DNA from: Aliiroseovarius sp. F47248L
GTDB taxonomy: Bacteria; Pseudomonadota; Alphaproteobacteria; Rhodobacterales; Rhodobacteraceae
Length of the DNA stretch: 64,000 nucleotides
NCBI RefSeq assembly: GCF_023016085.1
Contig: NZ_JALKBF010000001.1
Span: 2,046,001-2,110,000, forward strand
Direction: 5' to 3'
Below the pieces are notes generated by a model. That model saw only the letters and a program-made list of their open reading frames with translations. It did no database searches and was not told the origin of the DNA. Positions 52,875 through 63,540 of this stretch are shown in pieces. The position numbers were made by a program, and so were the translations under genes. The stretch's first letter is position 1. Every line of letters starts with the position of its first letter.

Positions 52875-55853
52875 TTAATTTCCTTCCATGTTCAGCGCCG
52901 CGTCCACGAGCGCCTCTTGTTGTGCTTTGTGCTGTGATGCCAGACCAGTGGCGGGTGAAGCCGATGCTGGCCGACCGGCATAGACGGGTCGCGTATGCTT
53001 GGCCCCGATCCGGGTCAACACCCATTCGATATTCGGTTCAACAAAGGTCCAGGCGCCCTGGTTCTTGGGCTCTTCCTGGCACCAGACGATTTCGGCCCCT
53101 TTGAAGCGTTCTAGCTCTTTCACCAGCGACATGGCAGGGAAGGGATAGAACTGTTCAAGGCGCAGCAGATAGACGTCTTCGATGCCACGACTGTCGCGTT
53201 CCTCCAGCAGGTCGTAATAGACCTTGCCCGAACACATCACGACACGTTTGATCTTCTTGTCTGTGACCAGCTTGGCCTCGGACCGGCCGGTGCCGTTGTC
53301 GCGGTCGCCGTCATCCCACAGCACGCGGTGGAAACTGGACCCTTCGGTGAAGTCCTTCGCATCCGACACGGCCAGCTTGTGACGCAGAAGCGATTTGGGC
53401 GTCATCAGGATCAGTGGTTTGCGATACCCACGATGCAATTGACGGCGCAGGATATGGCAATAGTTGGCAGGCGTGGTGCAGTTGGCCACGATCCAGTTGT
53501 CTCCGCCGCACATTTGCAGGAAGCGCTCCAACCGGGCCGAGCTGTGTTCTGGACCCTGCCCTTCATAGCCATGCGGCAAAAGGACGGTCAGGCCGGACAT
53601 CCGCAGCCATTTCGACTCGCCGGACGAGATGAACTGATCGAACATAATCTGCGCGCCGTTGGCAAAGTCACCGAACTGCGCCTCCCACATCACCAACGCG
53701 TTGGGTTCGGCCAGCGAATAGCCGTATTCAAACCCAAGCACTGCGTATTCCGACAGCATCGAGTCGATGACCTCGTAACGCGCCTGACCTTCACGGATAT
53801 GGTTGAGCGGATAGTATCGTTCTTCTGTGTCCTGATTGATCAGGCCGGAATGGCGCTGACTGAATGTGCCACGTGTGGCGTCCTGGCCTGACAGACGGAC
53901 CGGGAAGCCTTCGGTTACAAGCGACCCGAACGCGATGGCCTCGCCGGTTGCCCAGTCAAACCCTGTCCCGCTTTCAAACATCTCTTTCTTGGCCTCCAGC
54001 AGTCGGCCCACGGTTCTGTGCAGGGGGAAGCCTTCAGGTGCGATGGTCAGCGCTTTGCCAATCTCGGCCAGCGTTTCAGACGAAATCTCGGTCTTGCCGC
54101 GCTGATATTCGTCACTTTCCTTGTCCAGATGCGACCAGCGCCCATCCAGCCAGTCGGCCTTGTTGGGTTTGTAGTCCTTCCCGGCCTCGAACTCTTCGTT
54201 CATCTTGGCTTGGAAGGCGGCTTTCATGTCTTCGATCTCGCCTGCCGGGATCAGCCCGTCTTTTACCAAACGATCGGTATAAATTTGCAGCGTGGTCTGA
54301 TGCTTCTTGATCCGCTTGTACATCAGAGGATTGGTGAACATCGGCTCGTCGCCTTCGTTGTGACCGAAACGACGATAACAGAAAATATCCAGCACCACGT
54401 CCTTGTGGAATTTCTGACGGAACTCGGTCGCGACGCGGGCGGCGTGGACCACAGCCTCGGGATCATCGCCGTTTACGTGGAAAATCGGCGCTTCCACCAT
54501 CAGTGCGATATCCGTCGGGTAAGGCGACGAACGGCTGAAATGCGGGGCTGTGGTGAACCCGATCTGGTTGTTGACCACGATATGCATTGTGCCGCCGGTC
54601 TTGTGGCCGACCAGACCCGACAGGCCGAAACCTTCGGCCACGACGCCCTGACCGGCAAAGGCCGCATCACCGTGCAGAAGGATCGGCAGAACCTGATCGC
54701 GGTCCTTGTCGTTCATCTGCTCCTGCTTGGCGCGCACCTTGCCCAAAACGACAGGGTTCACGGCCTCAAGGTGGGATGGGTTCGCAGTCAAGCTCAGGTG
54801 CACGATATTGCCATCAAACTCGCGGTCCGAGCTGGCCCCAAGGTGGTATTTCACATCGCCCGAGCCATCGACTTCTTCGGGTTTGAAGCTGCCACCCTGA
54901 AACTCGTTGAAGATCGCGCGGTAAGGTTTTTGCAGCACATTGGCCAGAACTGACAAACGGCCGCGGTGCGGCATCCCGATCACGATGTCTTTCAGACCCA
55001 GCGCACCGCCGCGCTTGATAATCTGCTCCATCGCCGGGATCAGCGCCTCGCCGCCGTCCAGACCAAACCGTTTGGTACCCATATATTTGACATGCAGAAA
55101 TTTCTCGAATCCCTCGGCTTCGACCAGCTTGTTCAAGATGGCTTTTCGGCCTTCGCGGGTGAACTTGATCTCGCGGTCAAACCCTTCGATCCGTTCCTTT
55201 AGCCACGCCGATTGAACCGGGTCCGAAATATGCATGTATTGCAGCGCAAAAGTGCCGCAATAAGTGCTTTTCACAATCGCCAGAATCTGACGCATCGAGG
55301 CGACTTCCAACCCCAGCACATTGTCGATGAAAATCGGACGATCCATATCAGCTTCGGTGAACCCGTAAGAAACCGGATCAAGCTCGGGGTGGTCTGACGC
55401 CTCGCGCATTCCCAGCGGGTCCAGATTAGCTGCCAGATGGCCCCTGATCCGGTAGGCGCGGATGATCATTAGGGCGCGGATCGAGTCCAGCACCGCGCGC
55501 TTGACCTGATCGTCAGACAGTTGGACTCCCCTCTCAGCTGCCTTCGCTTCGATCTTCTTGCCTGCGGATTTTGCCTCGGCCACCGGTTCTTCAGGCCATT
55601 GTCCGTCCAGCCCGTGAACCCGGTCGCCCGTTGGCATCGGCGGCCAATCGCCCCGTGCCCAGGATGGCCCCGCCGCTTCGGCAGTCACGTCGCCACCGTC
55701 ATCCCCAAGCTCAGCGAAAAACGCCTGCCACGCGGCATCAACCGCGTTTGGGTCGCGCGCATATTGGGCATACAGCTGTTCCAGATACTCGGCATTGTGA
55801 CCTTGCATGAAGCTTGAAGCATGAAAAAGGTCGTTGGGGCTTTGATCCGTCAT
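52875..55853 (-). CDS. sucA: 2-oxoglutarate dehydrogenase E1
   Basis: This 992-residue thiamine-diphosphate decarboxylase has the N-terminal E2-binding helix (NAEYLEQLYAQYARDP), GMPHRGRLSVLANV, GDAAFAGQGVVAEG and NNQIGFTT motifs, and the C-terminal RLERFLQMCGGDNW region. The start at 55853 is chosen for AGGTGAA just upstream; the longer frame to 55892 lacks a site. It follows sucD by 60 bp and precedes sucB, in the order sucC-D-A-B. Confidence 0.97.
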   Translation of the reverse strand: MTDQSPNDLFHASSFMQGHNAEYLEQLYAQYARDPNAVDAAWQAFFAELGDDGGDVTAEAAGPSWARGDWPPMPTGDRVHGLDGQWPEEPVAEAKSAGKKIEAKAAERGVQLSDDQVKRAVLDSIRALMIIRAYRIRGHLAANLDPLGMREASDHPELDPVSYGFTEADMDRPIFIDNVLGLEVASMRQILAIVKSTYCGTFALQYMHISDPVQSAWLKERIEGFDREIKFTREGRKAILNKLVEAEGFEKFLHVKYMGTKRFGLDGGEALIPAMEQIIKRGGALGLKDIVIGMPHRGRLSVLANVLQKPYRAIFNEFQGGSFKPEEVDGSGDVKYHLGASSDREFDGNIVHLSLTANPSHLEAVNPVVLGKVRAKQEQMNDKDRDQVLPILLHGDAAFAGQGVVAEGFGLSGLVGHKTGGTMHIVVNNQIGFTTAPHFSRSSPYPTDIALMVEAPIFHVNGDDPEAVVHAARVATEFRQKFHKDVVLDIFCYRRFGHNEGDEPMFTNPLMYKRIKKHQTTLQIYTDRLVKDGLIPAGEIEDMKAAFQAKMNEEFEAGKDYKPNKADWLDGRWSHLDKESDEYQRGKTEISSETLAEIGKALTIAPEGFPLHRTVGRLLEAKKEMFESGTGFDWATGEAIAFGSLVTEGFPVRLSGQDATRGTFSQRHSGLINQDTEERYYPLNHIREGQARYEVIDSMLSEYAVLGFEYGYSLAEPNALVMWEAQFGDFANGAQIMFDQFISSGESKWLRMSGLTVLLPHGYEGQGPEHSSARLERFLQMCGGDNWIVANCTTPANYCHILRRQLHRGYRKPLILMTPKSLLRHKLAVSDAKDFTEGSSFHRVLWDDGDRDNGTGRSEAKLVTDKKIKRVVMCSGKVYYDLLEERDSRGIEDVYLLRLEQFYPFPAMSLVKELERFKGAEIVWCQEEPKNQGAWTFVEPNIEWVLTRIGAKHTRPVYAGRPASASPATGLASQHKAQQEALVDAALNMEGN

Positions 55854-55913
55854 GGGTTCACCTGAAAATTGGTAAACGCGCGCCCCGATCACAGGGCGCG
55901 CGAAGAGTTTTCA

Positions 55914-56798
55914 TTATTTGTCGATCGCTTCCAGCACGGCCTCGCCCAGCGTTGCGGGGCTGTCTGCCACCACAATGCCAGCAGCGCGCATGGCTTCGAT
56001 CTTATCCTCGGCACCACCTTTACCACCAGCAACGATGGCACCAGCGTGGCCCATCCGACGACCCGGAGGCGCCGTGCGGCCCGCGATGAAGCCTGCAACC
56101 GGCTTCCAGCGGCCTTTCTTCTTCTGTTCGGCCAGGAATTCAGCCGCTTCTTCTTCGGCCGAACCACCGATTTCACCAATCATGATGATCGACTGTGTTT
56201 CGTCGTCGTCCAGGAACATGTCCAGCACGTCGATGTGCTCGGTGCCTTTGATGGGGTCGCCGCCGATGCCAACAGCCGTCGACTGGCCCAGACCGATATC
56301 GGTGGTCTGTTTCACAGCCTCATAGGTCAGCGTACCCGAGCGCGACACAACGCCAACGCTGCCGCGCTGGTGGATGTGGCCGGGCATGATGCCGATTTTA
56401 CAGGCGCCGGGGGTAATCACACCGGGGCAGTTCGGGCCCACAAGACGCGATGCCGAGCCTTCCAGAGCGCGCTGAACGCGCATCATGTCCAGCACCGGAA
56501 TGCCCTCGGTGATACAAACGATCAGCTCCATCTCAGCGTCGATCGCTTCAAGGATCGAGTCCGCTGCGAAGGGCGGCGGCACGTAGATCACGGAAGCGTT
56601 GGCTTCAGTGACGTGCTTGGCCTCGTGCACCGAGTTGAAGACCGGAAGGTCCAGATGCGTCTGCCCACCTTTGCCCGGCGTCACACCTCCGACCATTTTG
56701 GTGCCATATGCAATGGCCTGCTCCGAGTGAAAGGTGCCCTGCGAGCCAGTAAAGCCCTGACAGATCACCTTGGTATTTTCGTCGATAAGGACTGCCAT
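55914..56798 (-). CDS. sucD: Succinyl-CoA synthetase alpha subunit
   Basis: This 294-residue subunit has a CoA-binding Rossmann domain ([17 protein letters not shown]) and the phospho-histidine in [11 protein letters not shown]. It couples succinyl-CoA hydrolysis to nucleotide triphosphate synthesis with SucC. It follows sucC by 4 nt. Confidence 0.97.
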   Translation of the reverse strand: MAVLIDENTKVICQGFTGSQGTFHSEQAIAYGTKMVGGVTPGKGGQTHLDLPVFNSVHEAKHVTEANASVIYVPPPFAADSILEAIDAEMELIVCITEGIPVLDMMRVQRALEGSASRLVGPNCPGVITPGACKIGIMPGHIHQRGSVGVVSRSGTLTYEAVKQTTDIGLGQSTAVGIGGDPIKGTEHIDVLDMFLDDDETQSIIMIGEIGGSAEEEAAEFLAEQKKKGRWKPVAGFIAGRTAPPGRRMGHAGAIVAGGKGGAEDKIEAMRAAGIVVADSPATLGEAVLEAIDK

Positions 56799-56802
56799 TG
56801 TA

Positions 56803-57996
56803 TTAACCTTTCACCGCTTTCACGATTTTCTCTGCACCGTCGGATAGGTTATCCGCCGCGATGACGTTCAGGCCGGAACCGTTGATGATTGCTTTGCCCT
56901 CATCCACGTTGGTGCCTTCAAGGCGCACCACCAGCGGAACTTGCAGGCCCACCTCCTTCACCGCGGCGACAACGCCTTCGGCGATGACGTCACAGCGCAT
57001 GATGCCGCCGAAGATGTTCACAAGGATGCCCTTAACGTTGGGGTCCGAGGTGATGATCTTGAACGCCTCAGTGACTTTCTCTTTGGTCGCGCCGCCGCCC
57101 ACGTCAAGGAAGTTGGCAGGTTCAGCACCATAAAGCTTGATGATGTCCATCGTGGCCATTGCCAGACCGGCACCGTTCACCATGCAGCCAATTTCTCCGT
57201 CCAGAGCGATGTAGTTCAGGTCGTATTTCGACGCTTCCAGCTCTTTCGGGTCTTCTTCGGTGGTGTCGCGCAGCTCAGCGATATCCGGGTGGCGGTAAAC
57301 GGCGTTGCCGTCAAAACCGACCTTGGCGTCCAGCACTTTCAGGTCGCCGCTGTCGGATACGATCAGCGGGTTGATCTCCAGCATCTCCATGTCTTTCTCG
57401 GTGAAGGCTTTGTAAAGCTGACCCATCAGCTTCACGCACTGCTTGATCTGCGTGCCTTCCAGGCCCAGCGCGAACGCGATGCGGCGGCCGTGGAAGCCTT
57501 GGTAACCCGTCGCGGGGTCGACCGAGAAGCTCAGGATTTTTTCCGGGGTCGCGGCGGCAACCTCTTCAATGTCCATCCCGCCTTCGGTCGAGCAGACGAA
57601 CGAAATGCGCGAAGTTTGGCGGTCAACCAACAGAGCGAGGTAAAGCTCACGCTCAATGCCGGAACCGGCCTCGATATAGATGCGGTTGACTTGCTTGCCG
57701 GCCGGGCCGGTCTGATGGGTCACAAGCGTGCGTCCCAGCATCTTCTTAGCTTCTTCGGCGGCTTCTTCCACCGATTTGGTCAAACGCACACCGCCTTTTT
57801 CGCCAGCGTCTGCTTCCTTGAAGGAACCTTTGCCGCGGCCACCTGCGTGGATTTGCGCTTTGACCACCCAAAGGGGGCCGTCGAGTTCACCTGCAGCGGT
57901 CTTGGCTTCTTCTGCTCTCAGAACAGCGCGCCCGTCAGAGACGGGGGCACCGTAGGACTTCAGAAGGGCCTTCGCCTGGTATTCATGAATGTTCAT
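56803..57996 (-). CDS. sucC: Succinyl-CoA synthetase beta subunit
   Basis: This 397-residue ATP-grasp protein starts [19 protein letters not shown] and contains [14 protein letters not shown] and [16 protein letters not shown]. It is the first gene of sucCDAB. Its own promoter is likely in the 256-bp interval after mdh, which has a terminator and the paired TGTGATCACA sites. Confidence 0.97.
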   Translation of the reverse strand: MNIHEYQAKALLKSYGAPVSDGRAVLRAEEAKTAAGELDGPLWVVKAQIHAGGRGKGSFKEADAGEKGGVRLTKSVEEAAEEAKKMLGRTLVTHQTGPAGKQVNRIYIEAGSGIERELYLALLVDRQTSRISFVCSTEGGMDIEEVAAATPEKILSFSVDPATGYQGFHGRRIAFALGLEGTQIKQCVKLMGQLYKAFTEKDMEMLEINPLIVSDSGDLKVLDAKVGFDGNAVYRHPDIAELRDTTEEDPKELEASKYDLNYIALDGEIGCMVNGAGLAMATMDIIKLYGAEPANFLDVGGGATKEKVTEAFKIITSDPNVKGILVNIFGGIMRCDVIAEGVVAAVKEVGLQVPLVVRLEGTNVDEGKAIINGSGLNVIAADNLSDGAEKIVKAVKG

Positions 57997-58109
57997 GAAA
58001 TCATCCTATCCAGTTGGTCCATATGGTCGCGGACACCATGCACAACTGTACGGATGGTCGAAAACACTTTCTGCTGAAATGGTGGATTTTTGCGCTAAAC
58101 CCGCTTTTT

Positions 58110-58140
58110 TGTGATCACACCTGAAAAAGCTGTGATCACA
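58110..58140. promoter_or_regulatory. Paired TGTGATCACA palindromes upstream of sucC
   Basis: Perfect copies lie at 58110-58119 and 58131-58140, with centres exactly 21 bp apart, 113 bp upstream of the sucC start. The sequence and spacing are the same as upstream of sdhC. The two helical turns between centres suggest cooperative binding of two dimers on one face. Confidence 0.75.
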
Positions 58141-58202
58141 AATCGCTTTACCCACGTAGTGACGGGAAAATCCTGCGATTCTAAAGGTGCTTCGGCAGCA
58201 AG

Positions 58203-58230
58203 AAAAAGGGCGTCCCTGATCGGAACGCCC
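58203..58230 (-). terminator. Rho-independent terminator of mdh
   Basis: On the minus strand GGGCGTTCC and GGGACGCCC (58230-58222 and 58216-58208) form a 9-bp stem with one G-U pair and a 5-nt loop, followed by TTTTT. It ends 22 nt after the mdh stop codon, so mdh and sucC are separate transcription units. Confidence 0.85.
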
Positions 58231-58252
58231 CAAATCTGTTCTACTGAATGGA

Positions 58253-59230
<978 letters not shown>

Positions 59231-59373
59231 TCAGTTGTTTTCGGGCGCATGCGTAGTCCGAATATGGCACTCACGCAAGGGTGCCGCGCTGCGGCATTCA
59301 GCGCCTCTTGCGCGAACACGCCGTTCACGATAGCGCTAAAACACACGTTTTCCAGCGGTTTGAGGGGGCCACG

Positions 59374-60132
59374 ATGCCCGAGGCGCTAGACCTCACATTC
59401 TTTGCCTTTGCGATCCCTGCGGTGATCTTTGCGGGTATTTCGAAGGGTGGATTCGGGTCAGGCGCAGCGTTTGCGGCGACCCCGCTTCTGGCGCTGATTC
59501 TGGAGCCTGGGGCGGCGATTGGCCTGATGCTGCCGCTTCTGATGCTGATGGATGTGACCGCGCTGAAACCATATTGGCGCAAGTGGGATACGCCGTCGGC
59601 CAAGGCTTTGGTGCTGGGCGCGGTTCCGGGTGTCGCGATTGGGGCGTTGCTGTATTCTATCGCCGATCCAGACATCTTTCGGCTACTGATCGGCCTGATC
59701 GCAGTCGGTTTTGTCGCGTTTCAGGCCGCAAAATCACGCGGCTGGATTAAGCCAGCGCCGAACCCGATGTCCACTGGCATAGGCGGTTTTTGGGGTCTGA
59801 TTGCGGGCTTCACAAGCTTCATCAGCCACGCGGGCGGCCCACCCGCTGCAGTGTTCCTGTTGTCGCGGCGGCTGGACAAGACCACGTTTCAGGCCACCAC
59901 GGTGATCAGCTTTTGGGCGATCAACCTTCTGAAGTTCATTCCATATTTCGCACTTGGGATTTTCACTTGGCAAACCGCCAAAGCCGATCTGTTGCTAATC
60001 CCGTTCGCGGTGATCGGCGTCTGGATTGGCGTGCATCTTCACCACCGTCTATCTGAACGGGGTTTCTTCGCCTTCACCTATCTGTTCCTGATCCTCACCG
60101 GCGCGAAACTGATTTGGGAGGGGTTGACCTGA
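59374..60132 (+). CDS. TSUP-family (TauE/SafE) membrane permease
   Basis: This 252-residue protein has about eight hydrophobic helices and the TSUP repeats AGISKGGFGSGAAF and FTSFISHAGGPPAAVFLL. The start at 59374 is chosen for GAGGGGG upstream. Relatives export sulfite, sulfoacetate or other small anions; no substrate can be assigned here. It is divergent from mdh. Confidence 0.88.
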   Translation: MPEALDLTFFAFAIPAVIFAGISKGGFGSGAAFAATPLLALILEPGAAIGLMLPLLMLMDVTALKPYWRKWDTPSAKALVLGAVPGVAIGALLYSIADPDIFRLLIGLIAVGFVAFQAAKSRGWIKPAPNPMSTGIGGFWGLIAGFTSFISHAGGPPAAVFLLSRRLDKTTFQATTVISFWAINLLKFIPYFALGIFTWQTAKADLLLIPFAVIGVWIGVHLHHRLSERGFFAFTYLFLILTGAKLIWEGLT

Positions 60133-60212
60133 TCAACAGCCGCCACAATTCACAATTTTCTGCATTGCGGCAAATCCACCCTTGCGGATTGGTGCGCAGA
60201 TGTGGTCCCTTG

Positions 60213-60227
60213 CGCAATAATATTGCG
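60213..60227. promoter_or_regulatory. CGCAATAATATTGCG palindrome at the mcl2 ribosome-binding site
   Basis: This perfect 7-1-7 inverted repeat ends 13 nt before the start of the malyl-CoA thioesterase gene and reaches into the GCGGAGG ribosome-binding site. An overlapping 8-bp palindrome, TTGCGCAA, lies at 60210-60217. It could be an operator or a small hairpin that limits translation. Confidence 0.4.
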
Positions 60228-60240
60228 GAGGCTCAGAATC

Positions 60241-61089
60241 ATGTCCACTCGTCCCTATCGTTCCGTCCTGTATATCCCCGGCTCGAAAGAGCGCGCGCTG
60301 GAGAAAGCGCGTACTCTGCCCGCTGACGCGATCATCTTTGACCTGGAAGACGCCGTCGCGCCGGATGCCAAAATCGAGGCCCGCGCGACCCTGAAAGCCG
60401 AGTTGGACAAAGGCGGATACGGCAATCGCGCGAAGATCGTGCGGATCAACGGGTTTGACACGGCATGGGGCAAGAACGATGTGGCCGCGTTTGTAGGGGC
60501 CGATATCGACGCGATCCTGATGCCGAAAGTTGTTAGCCCGGCGCAATTGGACGAGTTGGCCGTCCTGATCCCCGATGTGGACCTCTGGGCGATGATGGAA
60601 ACACCGCTGGGCATGTTGAACGCCGCCCAAATCGCCGCCCACACACGTCTGAAGGGGTTTGTGATGGGCACGAACGACTTAGCCAAGGAACTCAACACCC
60701 GTTTCCGCGCCGATCGCCTGCCTATGATGGGCGGGCTACATATGTGCCTGCTGGCTGCGAAAGCCCACGATGTGGTGATCATTGATGGGGTCTATAACGC
60801 CTTCAAGGATGACGAGGGGTTGAAAGCCGAATGCAATCAGGGACGTGACATGGGGATGGACGGCAAAACACTGATTCACCCTGCCCAGTTAGAGATTGCG
60901 AATACCGCCTTTGCCCCGTCCGAGGATGAAATCAACTTGGCACAACGTCAGATCGCTGCCTTCGAAGAGGCGGAAGCGTCGGGTCAAGGGGTCGCGGTTG
61001 TGGATGGTAAAATCGTCGAAAACCTGCATGTTGTGACGGCAAAAGGAATTCTGGCCAAGGCAGACGCCATCGCCAATATGGCCGGCTAA
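60241..61089 (+). CDS. mcl2: HpcH/HpaI-family CoA ester lyase, probable (3S)-malyl-CoA thioesterase
   Basis: This 282-residue TIM-barrel protein of the CitE/Mcl group has RSVLYIPGSKERALEKA, the metal-site IIFDLEDAV and MPKVVSP. Its length fits Mcl2 ((3S)-malyl-CoA thioesterase, about 285 residues) rather than Mcl1 (about 318). The position between mdh and mch/sdh matches the mcl2 locus of Rhodobacter sphaeroides. The start at 60241 is chosen for GGAGG upstream. It acts in the ethylmalonyl-CoA pathway of acetate assimilation. Confidence 0.85.
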   Translation: MSTRPYRSVLYIPGSKERALEKARTLPADAIIFDLEDAVAPDAKIEARATLKAELDKGGYGNRAKIVRINGFDTAWGKNDVAAFVGADIDAILMPKVVSPAQLDELAVLIPDVDLWAMMETPLGMLNAAQIAAHTRLKGFVMGTNDLAKELNTRFRADRLPMMGGLHMCLLAAKAHDVVIIDGVYNAFKDDEGLKAECNQGRDMGMDGKTLIHPAQLEIANTAFAPSEDEINLAQRQIAAFEEAEASGQGVAVVDGKIVENLHVVTAKGILAKADAIANMAG

Positions 61090-61103
61090 CGCGGAGAACA
61101 CAC

Positions 61104-61652
61104 ATGACCATCCTGATCATCGGCATCGCCTTGTGGTATGCGGGGCACTTTTGGAAACGCGCGTTGCCCGCGCGACATGCGGCGATGGGTGAAAAAGCTA
61201 AGGGTGTTTCTGCCCTGATCCTTGTGGTCGGCATTATCTTGATGGTGATCGGCTATCGCGGCGTGGAAAGCTATGATCTGGTCGCTTATCCCGCGTTCCT
61301 GAAACACATCAACAACCTGGCAATTGTGTTCGCTATCTATTTCATGAGCCCCGGCCCATCGAAAGGCGCGCTGTTTTACAAGATGCGCCACCCGATGTTG
61401 ACCGGTTTCATCATCTGGTCCGTCGCGCATATCTTGGTGAACCCCGATCTGGCGTCGATGATTTTATTCAGTTCTCTGACGATCTGGGCTGTGGCCGAGA
61501 TCATTGTGATCAATCGTGCTGAGCCAGAGTGGACACCGAACCCCAAGGGCACCATCGCCAAAGACGGCATGTTCCTTGGCGCGTCGGTGGTTCTGACCCT
61601 GATCATCGGGTTTGTTCACGGGCTGATTGGCCCGTCACCTTTCGGGATGTAA
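61104..61652 (+). CDS. NnrU-family membrane protein
   Basis: This 182-residue protein has five to six hydrophobic helices and the NnrU-type stretches YAGHFWKRALPA, YKMRHPMLTGFIIWSVAH and AVAEIIVINR. Relatives were named in denitrifiers, but the function is unclear. No denitrification genes are nearby. It lies 14 nt downstream of mcl2 and 3 nt upstream of the DUF1737 gene. Confidence 0.88.
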   Translation: MTILIIGIALWYAGHFWKRALPARHAAMGEKAKGVSALILVVGIILMVIGYRGVESYDLVAYPAFLKHINNLAIVFAIYFMSPGPSKGALFYKMRHPMLTGFIIWSVAHILVNPDLASMILFSSLTIWAVAEIIVINRAEPEWTPNPKGTIAKDGMFLGASVVLTLIIGFVHGLIGPSPFGM

Positions 61653-61655
61653 GCC

Positions 61656-61859
61656 ATGAAACTGTATCGCTTGCTGACTGAAGACGACACCTCGGCCTTT
61701 TGCCACAAAGTGACCGCAGCCTTGAACAAAGGCTGGGAGTTGCACGGCGACCCCGCCTATGCCGCTGATCCGACCACCGGAAAAATGCGATGTGCGCAGG
61801 CGGTGGTGAAAGTTGTTCCAGGTGACTACACACCCGACACCAAACTCGGAGATCACTGA
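61656..61859 (+). CDS. DUF1737 small protein
   Basis: This 67-residue protein starts MKLYRLLTEDDTSAFCHKV and contains ALNKGWELHGDPAYA, the DUF1737 core found in small alphaproteobacterial proteins. Its stop codon overlaps the mch start by 1 nt (TGATG). The function is unknown. Confidence 0.85.
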   Translation: MKLYRLLTEDDTSAFCHKVTAALNKGWELHGDPAYAADPTTGKMRCAQAVVKVVPGDYTPDTKLGDH

Positions 61860-62893
61860 TGGCAAAGACCAATCCCGGCCGCTTTTTCGAAGATTACAAG
61901 CTGGGCGATGTGATCCACCACGCCGTGCCGCGTACCGTCGCCGAAGGGGAACGCGCACTGTATCACGCGCTCTATCCTGCGCGACATGCCCTGTATTCGT
62001 CAGACGAGTTTGCCGGGGCATGTGGGTTGGAAGGGTCACCGATTGACGACCTGATCGCGTTCCACGTTGTGTTTGGAAAAACCGTTCCCGATATCTCTCT
62101 GAACGCAGTAGCAAATCTTGGCTATGCCGAAGGCCGCTGGTTGAAGCCAGTTTATCCCGGTGACACGCTGCGTTCCTCGTCCGAGGTAATCGGACTGAAA
62201 CAGAATTCGAACGGCAAATCGGGGGTGGTTTGGGTGCGCACGCGTGGCGTCAACCAAGTTGACGAGCCAGTGTTGGAGTATGTGCGCTGGGTTATGGTGC
62301 GCAAGAACGATCTGGACGCGCCAGCACCCGAAACCGTTATTCCGGACCTTAAAGGCTCATTGAACGCCAGCGATCTGGTGATCCCCGAGGGGCTGTCTTT
62401 CGAGGACTATGATTTCACTTTGGCCGGAGAGCCACATCGCTGGGGCGACTATGAGGTCGGCGAAAAAATCGACCACGTGGATGGCGTGACCGTTGAAGAA
62501 GCTGAGCACATGTTGGCAACGCGTCTATGGCAAAACACAGCCAAAGTGCATTTCGATGCGACTTTCCGTCCGGATGGTCAGCGCTTGATCTATGGCGGTC
62601 ATGTAATCTCAATGGCGCGGGCGTTGTCCTTCAACGGGCTTGCGAACGCCCAGATGATCGTTGGGCTGAACGGCGGTGCGCACGCGAACCCCTGCTTTGC
62701 AGGCGACACGATCCGCGCATGGTCCGAGGTTTTGGACAAAGCCGACACAGATGCGCCGGGTGTTGGCGCGATAAGGTTGCGTCTGGTTGCGGTAAAACAT
62801 GGCGCGCCGGAATTTGCATTGAAAAGCAAAGACGACAAGTATCATCCCGAAGTGATGCTAGACCTCGATTACTGGGCGCTACTGCCGAAATAG
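61859..62893 (+). CDS. mch: Mesaconyl-CoA hydratase (MaoC-like)
   Basis: This 344-residue double hot-dog protein has MaoC-like halves (about 1-165 and 180-340) with KPVYPGDTLRSSSEVIG in the first and GGHVISMARALSFNGLANA in the second. Length and neighbourhood match Rhodobacter Mch, which hydrates mesaconyl-CoA to beta-methylmalyl-CoA in the ethylmalonyl-CoA pathway. It ends the mcl2-nnrU-DUF1737-mch unit. A short hairpin (GCCAGA/TCTGGC at 62896-62915) follows but lacks a good T-run. Confidence 0.9.
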   Translation: MAKTNPGRFFEDYKLGDVIHHAVPRTVAEGERALYHALYPARHALYSSDEFAGACGLEGSPIDDLIAFHVVFGKTVPDISLNAVANLGYAEGRWLKPVYPGDTLRSSSEVIGLKQNSNGKSGVVWVRTRGVNQVDEPVLEYVRWVMVRKNDLDAPAPETVIPDLKGSLNASDLVIPEGLSFEDYDFTLAGEPHRWGDYEVGEKIDHVDGVTVEEAEHMLATRLWQNTAKVHFDATFRPDGQRLIYGGHVISMARALSFNGLANAQMIVGLNGGAHANPCFAGDTIRAWSEVLDKADTDAPGVGAIRLRLVAVKHGAPEFALKSKDDKYHPEVMLDLDYWALLPK

Positions 62894-62992
62894 AAGCCAG
62901 ACCAGAAAATCTGGCAAAGCATTTTGATGCCGTCGCGCAGCATTTCTACCGGATTTCCCTATTTTTTCGGTCGGATATACAGACGCTGGGCT

Positions 62993-63023
62993 TGTGATCA
63001 CAAGAATAATTTTTGTGATCACA
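62993..63023. promoter_or_regulatory. Paired TGTGATCACA palindromes upstream of sdhC
   Basis: Perfect copies lie at 62993-63002 and 63014-63023, each within a longer dyad (CTTGTGATCACAAG at 62991-63004). The centres are exactly 21 bp apart. They lie 123 bp upstream of the sdhC start, nearly the same distance as the sucC pair. Confidence 0.75.
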
Positions 63024-63146
63024 AGCCATAACTTTCCGACGTGTTAGCGCAAATTTGGCCGGATTTGCTGTCCATAACGCGTGACTCTGCCGGGTAAATG
63101 GCGCTATTCCTGTCACAACAGTCGCAACAGACAGAAGGAGGCCGCC

Positions 63147-63530
63147 ATGGCCGACGTGAATAGGGGCAATCGCCCACTATCCCCGCATCTGCAAATTTAC
63201 CGCCCGCAGCTGACCTCCATAACCTCGATCTTCGCCCGGATTACCGGCGTTGCCCTTTTGGGGGCTGCGATCTTGGTTGTGTGGTGGTTCATCGCAGCCG
63301 CCATGGGACCGGGATACTACGATTTTGTTAACGGTCTGATGACGTCGTTTATCGGCGATGTGATCATGTTCCTGGCACTGTGGGCATTGTGCTACCACGC
63401 GTTGTCTGGACTGCGGCACCTGATCTGGGACATCGGCATTGGCCTTGATGTTGAAACCGCCGAGAAGATGGGCATTGGCGTCATCATCGGTTCAGTCGTT
63501 TTGGCGATCATCGTCGCCATCATCGTTTAA
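63147..63530 (+). CDS. sdhC: Succinate dehydrogenase cytochrome b556 subunit
   Basis: This 127-residue membrane subunit has the SdhC motif RPLSPHLQIYRPQLTSITSIFARITG, three membrane helices and the haem-ligand histidine in CYHALSGLRHLIWD. The start at 63147 is chosen for GGAGG upstream. It anchors complex II and binds quinone with SdhD, and is the first gene of sdhCDA. Confidence 0.95.
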   Translation: MADVNRGNRPLSPHLQIYRPQLTSITSIFARITGVALLGAAILVVWWFIAAAMGPGYYDFVNGLMTSFIGDVIMFLALWALCYHALSGLRHLIWDIGIGLDVETAEKMGIGVIIGSVVLAIIVAIIV

Positions 63531-63540
63531 GGGGGCAGTC

